DNA from: an uncultured Eggerthellaceae bacterium | GTDB taxonomy: Bacteria > Actinomycetota > Coriobacteriia > Coriobacteriales > Eggerthellaceae | Direction of reading: 5' to 3' | Assembly: GCA_947632575.1 (NCBI GenBank) | Contig: CANRPV010000071.1 | Location: forward strand, 1-7,308 | DNA: 7,308 bases | Shown: one piece after another, positions 1 to 6,089 of the stretch | Position numbering within the stretch: the stretch's first letter is position 1 | Layout of the letters: every line of letters begins with the position of its first letter | Translations under genes and position numbers: made by a program | Notes under the pieces: model-generated | Seen by the model: the letters and a program-made list of their open reading frames with translations, nothing else | Database searches by the model: none | Told to the model about the DNA's origin: nothing

Positions 1-2249
1 CAAGTACCAGCACAAATGCTCGTACCAAGTCGAATGCACCAAAAGCTGTGAAATCGCCTAAAGCATCCAATACGCCCAAGGCATCCAAAACAGCTAAAAC
101 GCCATCTTATTCGAGATCCCAGGCCTCACATTCAGCGGCAGACTCTCGTTTGGGAAGGGTCGTCATAAGTGGGGGAGATCGGCACGCCACTTCCACGCGT
201 AAAGCCTCGTCAATGCATGGTAGCCACAGATCGGGAAGAGGCGCATCCCGGGGATTTCTCCGCCGACTCGGTTCGGGCATTCTCGGCATATTCCGCTCAT
301 TAGGACTTGCTCTGGTTCATCTGGCTCAGAGAAGCCGCGTGGCGCTGGTCATCATGATTCTTCTCGCCTGTGGTCTTGTCTTTACGGCAGGGGATTTCAT
401 CATCAATAACGGGCGTATCTATAGTGGTGTTACGATCGGTGGCCTTGATGTCGCAGGAATGAACAAGGAGGAGGCTGCCGCAGCTGTACAGAGTCAATTT
501 GCCGACCAGCTGGCCTCTACTCAGGTGATTGTTTTCGCCAACGAGGATATTGCCTCTGATCCTTCCATCGAAGAGGAGATCGCCCGTGAGGAGTCTTTGG
601 ACGAGCTCACCTCGTTGGAGGAGGCGCGGGCAAACCGTCAGCTTTGGGTCGCTGACGCCAACAGTCTCGCTGCCGCACTTGATACCGATGCGATGGTAGA
701 GCAGGCTCTGGCTACCGGTCGCGGATGGGAAGGTCCCTTTGTGCGTCTCGCCGCTCTTTTAGGTGGCTGGGACGTGCCAGTGCAGGCCCTCTATGACCCA
801 AGCGCATTGGAGTCATTCGCCCATGAGATCGATCTGACCATCGGTGATCCTCGAGTGGACTACTCCATCTCAATCGAGGACGGCACGGCCTCTATGATCG
901 AAGGCCATGACGGTTATATGGTTAACCGAGACCACCTCGCTGATCAACTTGATGAGGCGTTTTTTCCCGAGGGAAACGGCAAGAACAGCTTTGTGGCAAA
1001 AGTGGAGTTCGCGCCATCACGAACGACCGCCGAAGAGGTGTCACGAGCGGTCGATGCGCTTAATCTGGCACTTTCCCGCCCGGTTGTCGTGAATTACAAC
1101 GGCAACAGCTATAACGTCCCTCGCGATGAACTGGCGTCTTGGATCGTCGTTTCCATCGATGAGAATAAAGAGGGAAGCGCCTTGGCATTGGGAATCGATG
1201 CCACGAAGGCCTCTCCTGATTTGATAAGCATGATTCATCAGGCGATTACCGGCAACAACGTCAGCGTGAGATTTGCCGTCGACGGTGGTCAGGTGAAGGT
1301 ATTGACCGATGGAAGCGTATCCATCCCGAATCTGGATGAGGCACTTTCGTTTTTGGACGCGGATCTCTTAAACTCAGTCCGGGCGGCGCTTGAGGGGAAG
1401 ACGCAGGAATCTCAAAGCTCCGGCATCACGCTTACCATTGAAAACGTCACCGCTCCCTCGTCTATGAGTTTCGACGATGCTCTGGCTTGTGGCCTTATCA
1501 CCGAGATCTCAAGCTTTACCACCGAATACCTCAACACGTCGGCCACTCAAAACCGTATCCACAACATCCATCTGGCCGCCGATGCACTCAATAACAGCGT
1601 CATCGCAGCCAATGGAGGTACCTGGTCCTTTAACGAGGTAGTGGGGGATGCTAACGAATCTCGCGGGTATTTGGGCGCTGGCACCATTCAAGGCAACGAG
1701 CACGAGGACGCCATCGGCGGCGGTATCTGTCAGGTGGCCACGACGGTTTTCAACGCGGTCTTTGACGCAGGTTATCCGATCGTGCGTCGCAATAACCATA
1801 CGCTCTACATCGCCAGCTATCCTGACGGTCGCGATGCGGCGGTTGCCTATCCCGATATGGATCTCATCTGGCGAAACGACAGCAATTCAGACGTGTTGGT
1901 CAGAAGCTCCTATACCGACACGACGCTCACTATTCGCCTCTTTGGCATCGATCCGGGCTATGTGGTGAATTGGTCTCGTACCGATTGGGAGAAGGGTGCC
2001 GCATTCACCACCCGCTACGAGGTGGATGAAAACCTTGCGCCCGGCACTCAATACACGAAGACCCCGGGCGTAAATGGTATGAAAATCACCGTATATCGCA
2101 CCGTTACCGCCCCAGACGGTACCATCCTCCTTGAAGATGTTTTTTATTCGACCTATCAGCCTGAAACAGAGGTTATTGTAAAGGGGCCGGATAATCCTAG
2201 CGCTCAAGCTTCGGGAGATACATCCGGTGATTCAACAGACTCTCAATAG
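1..2249 (+). CDS. VanW-family membrane-anchored cell-wall protein with G5-like C-terminus (5' partial)
   Basis: Function is uncertain. VanW proteins occur in glycopeptide-resistance clusters and as large envelope proteins, but their biochemical role is not settled. The frame is open to the left edge with no stop and no in-frame ATG, so the true start is probably upstream; GTG 48 has no Shine-Dalgarno. Counting GTG 48 as residue 1: a basic Ser/Thr/Pro-rich cytoplasmic region to about 97; one membrane helix near 98-118; an acidic stretch near 174-193; peptidoglycan-binding-like (PG_binding_4 type) segments near 245-445; the VanW domain near 502-632 with core GGGICQVATTVFNAV (557-571) and RNNHTLY (581-587); a G5-like module near 653-714 (PGVNGMKITVYRT); and a Ser/Asp/Gly-rich tail. 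The G5 and PG-binding modules suggest wall contact, so most of the protein should lie outside the membrane. It precedes paaK by 76 bp with no convincing terminator between them. Family call is firm; activity is not. Confidence 0.9.
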   Translation, partial: STSTNARTKSNAPKAVKSPKASNTPKASKTAKTPSYSRSQASHSAADSRLGRVVISGGDRHATSTRKASSMHGSHRSGRGASRGFLRRLGSGILGIFRSLGLALVHLAQRSRVALVIMILLACGLVFTAGDFIINNGRIYSGVTIGGLDVAGMNKEEAAAAVQSQFADQLASTQVIVFANEDIASDPSIEEEIAREESLDELTSLEEARANRQLWVADANSLAAALDTDAMVEQALATGRGWEGPFVRLAALLGGWDVPVQALYDPSALESFAHEIDLTIGDPRVDYSISIEDGTASMIEGHDGYMVNRDHLADQLDEAFFPEGNGKNSFVAKVEFAPSRTTAEEVSRAVDALNLALSRPVVVNYNGNSYNVPRDELASWIVVSIDENKEGSALALGIDATKASPDLISMIHQAITGNNVSVRFAVDGGQVKVLTDGSVSIPNLDEALSFLDADLLNSVRAALEGKTQESQSSGITLTIENVTAPSSMSFDDALACGLITEISSFTTEYLNTSATQNRIHNIHLAADALNNSVIAANGGTWSFNEVVGDANESRGYLGAGTIQGNEHEDAIGGGICQVATTVFNAVFDAGYPIVRRNNHTLYIASYPDGRDAAVAYPDMDLIWRNDSNSDVLVRSSYTDTTLTIRLFGIDPGYVVNWSRTDWEKGAAFTTRYEVDENLAPGTQYTKTPGVNGMKITVYRTVTAPDGTILLEDVFYSTYQPETEVIVKGPDNPSAQASGDTSGDSTDSQ
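39..92 (+). repeat. Three in-phase 18-nt units encoding a PKA(S/V)-x-(S/T) hexapeptide repeat
   Basis: Codons from 39 read as three hexads, PKAVKS, PKASNT and PKASKT, followed by a degenerate AKTPSY. Units 2 and 3 are nearly identical in DNA as well as protein. The first unit begins before GTG 48 and stays in frame, which argues that translation of the VanW protein starts upstream of the window. The repeat forms part of the Lys/Pro/Ser/Thr-rich cytoplasmic N-terminus. Confidence 0.7.
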
Positions 2250-2313
2250 TTTGTTGGAGTGGATTTCTAAAGACTGTCGGTAAATCGGGATCAAGATTCG
2301 GACAATCCAGAGA

Positions 2314-2319
2314 AAGAGG
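2314..2319 (+). promoter_or_regulatory. Ribosome-binding site fixing the GTG start of paaK
   Basis: AAGAGG lies six bases before GTG 2326. There is no competing ATG upstream in the frame, and the next in-frame ATG (2353) would remove the conserved N-terminal residues of the family, so this site decides the start. Confidence 0.75.
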
Positions 2320-2325
2320 TGCTTT

Positions 2326-3636
2326 GTGTACTTTCAGCCAGAGATAGAGACGATGGATCGGGAGAAGCTGCGCGATCTTCAGCTTACGCGCATGCAGGAA
2401 TCGGCCAAAAACGCCTTCGATAACATCGAGTTTTATCGCAAGTCGTTTGGCGAGGCCGGTGTTACGCCCGATGACCTCAAGTCCTTCGACGATCTTACTA
2501 AATTCCCCTTCGTCACCAAGCAGGATATGCGTGATGCCTATCCTTTCGCCATGTTCGCAAGACCGATGGTTGATGTGGCTCGGATCCATGCCTCATCGGG
2601 CACGACAGGACAAGCCACGGTCGTCGGTCATACCGCCAACGACCTGAAGCACTGGGGAGAGTGCTTTGCCCGTGGCATCTACATGGTCAATGGTGGCCCG
2701 CAATCCACGCTTCAAGTCTCCTATGGCTATGGTTTGTTTACCGGAGGCCTCGGGGCTCATGCCGGTGGCGAAGCCGTGGGCTGCGCGGTTATTCCCACGA
2801 GCTCCGGTAACACCAAGCGCCAGGTCCAGATGATGCGGGATTGCAAGACCGATATTCTCGCTTGCACGCCGTCCTACGCGCTTCTTATCGCCGATACCGC
2901 CATTGAGATGGGTTACAAGCCCTGGGAGGAATTCCCCATTTCCGGTGGCATTTTTGGCGCTGAGCCGGCTTCTGATAATATGCGCGAGGAGATCGCCTCG
3001 AAGCTCGGTATCCAGTACTGTGACGTCTATGGCCTCTCGGAGATCATGGGACCGGGTGTGGCCATGGAATGCGCGGAGCGCCATGGTCTGCATATCGCCG
3101 AAGATCATTTCTACTGCGAGATCATCGATCCTGAGACCCTCAAGCCCGTGCCTGATGGGGAATGGGGTGAGCTGGTCATCACAACGCTCACGCGCGAGTG
3201 CTGCCCGCTCATTCGCTATCGTACCCGTGACGTCACGCGTATCATCTCCGAGCCGTGCGCATGTGGCCGTACTCATCGTAAGATCGATAAACTCCGCGGA
3301 CGTACCGACGACATGCTCATCATTCGTGGCGTGAACGTCTTCCCGTCCCAGATCGAACAAGTCATCACCACGTTCCCCGAGGTTGCGACCCATTATCTGA
3401 TCACCTTAACCAATAAGGGACCGTTAGACCATGTGCTTCTGCAGGTGGAAACCGAACCCGGATTCCCTATCGACGAGATTCGCAAGCTTGAGGATTTGAA
3501 GGCACGACTCGGTGCCGAGCTTAAGAGTAACCTCCAGGTTTCCGTCGAGATCCAGCTCGTCGAGCCTAAGACCCTCGAGCGCAGCATGGGTAAAGCCAAG
3601 CGTGTCATCGACCTGAGAGAAGGGACCCACGCATGA
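2326..3636 (+). CDS. paaK: Phenylacetate-CoA ligase family enzyme (AMP-forming arylacetate-CoA ligase)
   Basis: Cytoplasmic adenylate-forming enzyme expected to catalyse arylacetate + ATP + CoA = arylacetyl-CoA + AMP + PPi. At 436 aa it has the usual family length. Visible motifs: N-terminal PEIETMDREKL (5-15); the nucleotide-binding loop SSGTTGQAT (90-98); YGLSE (235-239); YRTRD (298-302); the cysteine motif CACGRTH (311-317); the hinge region RGRTDD (324-329) followed by RGVNVFPSQIE (334-344); and SMGKAKRVID near the C-terminus, where K423 aligns with the catalytic lysine. None of the aerobic paa oxygenase genes is in view. Instead it is coupled to an ACT protein and lies 2.5 kb upstream of iorA, which fits the anaerobic IOR-linked branch of the family. 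The acid used (phenylacetate, indoleacetate or hydroxyphenylacetate) cannot be read from sequence. Its stop overlaps the next start by 4 bp. Confidence 0.93.
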   Translation: MYFQPEIETMDREKLRDLQLTRMQESAKNAFDNIEFYRKSFGEAGVTPDDLKSFDDLTKFPFVTKQDMRDAYPFAMFARPMVDVARIHASSGTTGQATVVGHTANDLKHWGECFARGIYMVNGGPQSTLQVSYGYGLFTGGLGAHAGGEAVGCAVIPTSSGNTKRQVQMMRDCKTDILACTPSYALLIADTAIEMGYKPWEEFPISGGIFGAEPASDNMREEIASKLGIQYCDVYGLSEIMGPGVAMECAERHGLHIAEDHFYCEIIDPETLKPVPDGEWGELVITTLTRECCPLIRYRTRDVTRIISEPCACGRTHRKIDKLRGRTDDMLIIRGVNVFPSQIEQVITTFPEVATHYLITLTNKGPLDHVLLQVETEPGFPIDEIRKLEDLKARLGAELKSNLQVSVEIQLVEPKTLERSMGKAKRVIDLREGTHA

Positions 3637-4055
3637 TCACTCAACTCACCGTTTTTCTCGAGAACTCTAAAGGACGTCTATCCGACGCTTGCCGCGTGAT
3701 CGCCGACGGGAACATCAATATGAAGGCGCTGTTCTTATCTGACACCACCGATTTTGGCGTTGCTCGCATCTTCTGCGACACGCCCGAGAAGGCGGCAGGA
3801 CTTCTGAATGAGGCAGGACACCGTGCCGCGCTGACTTCTGTCATTGCGGTGAGCGTTCCGAATGAACCTGGCGGATTGTCGAAGCTTCTGCAATACTGTG
3901 ACAGCTGCGATATGAATATCGAGTATGGCTACTGTTTCATCGTCGATGGAGATAGAGCGATTGATGTTCTTAAGATCGACAGCGATGACGCTGAGGAGAA
4001 GCTAATCGAAGGTGGCTTTACGATCGTGAAGCCCGAAGAGGTTTATGCCATTTAA
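3633..4055 (+). CDS. Tandem ACT-domain protein, probable amino-acid sensor partner of PaaK
   Basis: A 140-aa protein made of two ACT-like modules and nothing else: module 1 near residues 1-66 (begins ITQLTVFLENSKGRLSDACR) and module 2 near 68-138 (VIAVSVPNEPGGLSKLLQYC). The NSKGRL and NEPGGL turns are the usual ligand-binding loops between the first strand and helix of ACT domains. ACT domains bind small ligands, usually amino acids, and regulate enzymes allosterically. Stand-alone double-ACT proteins are commonly found beside paaK and ior genes in anaerobes. The ATG overlaps the paaK stop as ATGA and is preceded by AAGGG at 3620-3624, so translation is probably coupled and stoichiometric with PaaK. 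A regulatory role on PaaK or IOR with an aromatic amino acid as ligand is inference; no catalytic or DNA-binding part is present. Confidence 0.9.
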   Translation: MITQLTVFLENSKGRLSDACRVIADGNINMKALFLSDTTDFGVARIFCDTPEKAAGLLNEAGHRAALTSVIAVSVPNEPGGLSKLLQYCDSCDMNIEYGYCFIVDGDRAIDVLKIDSDDAEEKLIEGGFTIVKPEEVYAI

Positions 4056-4086
4056 TTTAGCGATAGGGATAGCAGTATCCAAAGAT

Positions 4087-4125
4087 AAACCGCATGGGCT
4101 CGAAAGGCGGCTCATGCGGTTTCTT
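4087..4125 (+). terminator. Terminator-like hairpin after the ACT gene, overlapping the carboxypeptidase start
   Basis: Arms AAACCGCATG (4087-4096) and CATGCGGTTT (4113-4122) are perfectly complementary over 10 bp. The stem extends inward by G-U, G-C, C-G and U-G pairs (4097-4100 with 4109-4112), leaving an 8-nt loop, CGAAAGGC. The right arm runs into a TTTCTT tract (4120-4125), and the left side is A-rich, so the structure looks like an intrinsic terminator, possibly working in both directions. It ends the paaK-ACT unit but also covers the carboxypeptidase ATG 4114, so a role in translation control is possible. The U-tract is interrupted by one C, which lowers certainty about termination. 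Confidence 0.6.
4103..4107 (+). promoter_or_regulatory. Ribosome-binding site of the carboxypeptidase, located in the hairpin loop
   Basis: AAAGG lies six bases before ATG 4114. It falls entirely in the 8-nt loop of the 4087-4122 hairpin, while the ATG is paired in the 3' arm. It supports 4114 over ATG 4045, which has GAGG only three bases upstream. Confidence 0.5.
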
Positions 4126-5541
4126 GCGTGTTGTATTCTTGCATTTTCGCTCATCCTCATTCCCGCGCCGGCCTTCGCCGATGTGCGTAAAAGCGACGTA
4201 GTGCTTGGACTTACCATCGAGGAGCGGGGTGCAGCGGCAAATTTCTTTCCAAGCATTCAAGCTGAATATGCTCTGCTTTTAGATGGGGAAGGGAACGTCT
4301 ATTTCGATCGCAACAGCCTCGGTGAGAGTCAAATTGCCTCCATCACAAAGATCATGACGGCTACCATCGTGCTTGATCAGGTTTCTGATAGTGAGCTCAA
4401 TAAAGATAAGCTCACGGTTTCGGCGAGAGCCGCATCGGTGGGCGAGTCCTCCGCGGAGCTGAAAGAGGGGGACACCCTTTCCCTTTACGACTGTCTGCAA
4501 GCTTTGCTCATTCCTTCGGGAAATGACGCCGCTATCACGCTTGCCGAGTTCATGGGATCGCGCATGGATCCGTCTTCGTTTGATATCAGCGGGCAAGCGA
4601 GGGATTTCTTCAGCTCACGGGGCGTTGATTTGGACGAGCTCGCTCAAAGCGACGATCCGATAGATGTCTTTGTCTGCGCTATGAATCTGAAAGCGCTTGA
4701 GATCGGTTGCACCGAGACGGTATTTACCAATCCCCATGGCCTTGACGATGGCCAATATGGCACGACAATGCACAGCAACGCCAAGGACGTGGCGACGATG
4801 AGCCTTAACGCCATGCGTAACGAGACGTTTCGAACGATCGTCGATCAGGCTAAAGCCACCATCGAGGTCATTCATGGTGATGGTCAGAAGGGATCCATCG
4901 AGTTAGAGTCCACCGATAAGCTGATCGGGGTCTACGAGGGCGCTTGCGGCATAAAGACTGGACGTACGCTGCTCGCGGGATCGTGTTTCGCCGGAGCTGT
5001 ACAGCGCGATGGGGAGTATCTCTACGCGATCGTGCTCAATTCGCCCAACGATGAACAGCGCTTTTACGATGCGGAGACTCTCTATAACTGGTATTACGAA
5101 AACGATATCGACTATCACTTGGCCAACTCTGACGAGACCGTCTCCATCATGCTCAACAATGAGCAGGTCGATGCGCCCATAGTTGCTGAGGTCACCCATG
5201 GCGGTTGGATTGATAAGACCGTCAAAGCGACGCTTGCCGATCCCGACCAAACCATTGAGGTCTTTGCTGTAGAGGGCAACATTTCCCAGGAATTTCATCT
5301 AAATGATGCCAACGGCAACGTAAAGGTGGGGGATGTGTTAGGAACGGTAACCTTCTATCAGCATAACGAGGAGCTTATAACCGTCGATGTGGTGGCAGCG
5401 GAGGATGTGGCCGCGCCTAATTTCATCGAAGGCATCGGGATATGGTGGGAGCGATTGATGCGGAGCTTTTCCGGTGAGCCCGGTGCGGCTTCCACGGTGA
5501 TCATCAACGAGACGCCGCTTATTTTCGACCGCCGGGTTTAA
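4114..5541 (+). CDS. D-alanyl-D-alanine carboxypeptidase (PBP5-type, peptidase family S11)
   Basis: Exported serine carboxypeptidase that removes the terminal D-Ala from peptidoglycan stem pentapeptides. From ATG 4114 it is 475 aa. Residues 1-22 form a signal peptide (short MR, hydrophobic core, cleavage after APAFA). All three active-site motifs are present: SITK (S76 to K79), SGN (135-137) and KTG (281-283); TNPHGLDDG (205-213) is also typical. Between SGN and TNPHGL there is an apparent insertion, roughly 150-188, rich in Asp and Ser. A PBP5 C-terminal-like beta domain follows (about 350-430), then an aromatic, possibly amphipathic segment near 437-452 (FIEGIGIWWERLMRSF) that could dock on the membrane, and a 23-residue tail. 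In-frame ATG 4045 would add 23 residues and overlap the ACT gene by 11 bp; I prefer 4114 because it gives a compact signal peptide and better Shine-Dalgarno spacing. Transcription may depend on reading through the hairpin at the start or on an unseen promoter. Confidence 0.92.
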   Translation: MRFLACCILAFSLILIPAPAFADVRKSDVVLGLTIEERGAAANFFPSIQAEYALLLDGEGNVYFDRNSLGESQIASITKIMTATIVLDQVSDSELNKDKLTVSARAASVGESSAELKEGDTLSLYDCLQALLIPSGNDAAITLAEFMGSRMDPSSFDISGQARDFFSSRGVDLDELAQSDDPIDVFVCAMNLKALEIGCTETVFTNPHGLDDGQYGTTMHSNAKDVATMSLNAMRNETFRTIVDQAKATIEVIHGDGQKGSIELESTDKLIGVYEGACGIKTGRTLLAGSCFAGAVQRDGEYLYAIVLNSPNDEQRFYDAETLYNWYYENDIDYHLANSDETVSIMLNNEQVDAPIVAEVTHGGWIDKTVKATLADPDQTIEVFAVEGNISQEFHLNDANGNVKVGDVLGTVTFYQHNEELITVDVVAAEDVAAPNFIEGIGIWWERLMRSFSGEPGAASTVIINETPLIFDRRV

Positions 5542-5607
5542 GCCTTTAAATGCGCGTTCAAGGAGTATCCTTTTAGCTAACGAATAAATGCCTGTATCGG
5601 GCTTGAA

Positions 5608-5615
5608 AAGAGGTG
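5608..5615 (+). promoter_or_regulatory. Ribosome-binding site deciding ATG 5622 for the FHA gene
   Basis: AAGAGGTG ends six bases before ATG 5622. The alternative in-frame GTG 5613 lies inside this site and would leave no usable Shine-Dalgarno, so 5622 is the start. A closely similar AAAGAGGTG serves paaK. Confidence 0.75.
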
Positions 5616-5621
5616 AAATCG

Positions 5622-6086
5622 ATGGCATCTCGCTGTCCTATTTGCGAAGCCGAACTGGAAGACAGCTTCGAGGTATGTCCCAGTTGTGGATTTCGCCTTC
5701 AGGGGTCGACCCAGTCCTATAAGCCCATCACCCTCCAGCCCGAGGACACTCCTAAGAGCGAGTCTCGTGCCGGCGGCGTATTTCGAGTGATCAGCGGACC
5801 GCAAACGGGTCTGGTGTATTCCATTGGACCAGATGTGACCACCATCGGGCGGTCTCCCCAGTGCAGCATCTTTCTTAACGATATGACGGTATCACGAACC
5901 CATGCCACCCTTGAACAGGAGGGTGAGGCTTTGATATTGCGCGATGACAACTCGTTTAACGGTGTCTGGGTCAACAACCAGAACATCGAGGCCAAGGTTT
6001 TGCGCTTCGGCGATTTAATTCAAATTGGAGCTTTCTGCCTTCGCTATGAGGAGGCTCCTGTCCAAGAGCGATCCGAGGAGGATTGA
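5622..6086 (+). CDS. Zinc-ribbon plus FHA-domain protein (GarA/OdhI-like FHA)
   Basis: A soluble 154-aa protein. An N-terminal zinc ribbon (CPIC at 5-8, CPSCG at 19-23) is followed by a linker and a single FHA domain, about 52-144. The phosphothreonine-binding residues are intact: GR (76-77), SRTH (91-94), N113-G114 and VN (117-118). The strands IFLNDMTVSRTHA and LIQIGAFCLRY strongly recall actinobacterial GarA/OdhI, where a small FHA protein binds and inhibits 2-oxoglutarate dehydrogenase. The N-terminal ETTSVF phosphorylation motif of GarA is absent; the zinc ribbon takes its place. It therefore probably binds a Thr-phosphorylated partner, but the partner and kinase are not in the window. 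Its stop is three bases before iorA, whose ribosome-binding site lies inside its last codons, so the two are probably co-transcribed. Upstream, 80 bp separate it from the carboxypeptidase, with no clear promoter or terminator. Confidence 0.9.
   Translation: MASRCPICEAELEDSFEVCPSCGFRLQGSTQSYKPITLQPEDTPKSESRAGGVFRVISGPQTGLVYSIGPDVTTIGRSPQCSIFLNDMTVSRTHATLEQEGEALILRDDNSFNGVWVNNQNIEAKVLRFGDLIQIGAFCLRYEEAPVQERSEED
6076..6081 (+). promoter_or_regulatory. Strong ribosome-binding site of iorA inside the FHA gene
   Basis: AGGAGG lies eight bases before ATG 6090 and is contained in the last codons of the FHA gene. It fixes the iorA start and links the two genes on one transcript. Confidence 0.75.
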
Positions 6087-6089
6087 TCC

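Noticed and set aside
48..50. GTG as the start of the VanW gene
   Set aside because: It has no Shine-Dalgarno, the frame is open upstream to the edge, and it sits inside an in-phase hexad repeat that begins earlier.
2250..2312. Possible promoter or terminator between the VanW gene and paaK
   Set aside because: TTGTTG/TTGGAG elements lack a properly spaced -10, and the only inverted repeat (GGATT with AATCC) is long-looped with a large bulge. I cannot support either.
2593..3393. Long open frame on the minus strand opposite paaK
   Set aside because: It is fully antisense to a clear enzyme gene, its product resembles no family I know, and long antisense frames are expected from codon bias in such DNA.
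4045..4047. ATG as the start of the carboxypeptidase
   Set aside because: It would give a long N-region before the signal peptide and has GAGG only 3 nt away. It is kept as an alternative because an 11-bp overlap with the ACT gene would allow coupling.
5560..5574. Small hairpin AAGGA-GTA-TCCTT followed by TT after the carboxypeptidase
   Set aside because: A 5-bp, AU-containing stem with a 3-nt loop is too weak to call a terminator.
5591..5603. GCCTG-TAT-CGGGC hairpin before the FHA gene
   Set aside because: It is short, includes a G-U pair and has no U-tract, so it is probably chance.
5613..5615. GTG as the start of the FHA gene
   Set aside because: It overlaps the strong Shine-Dalgarno that serves ATG 5622.
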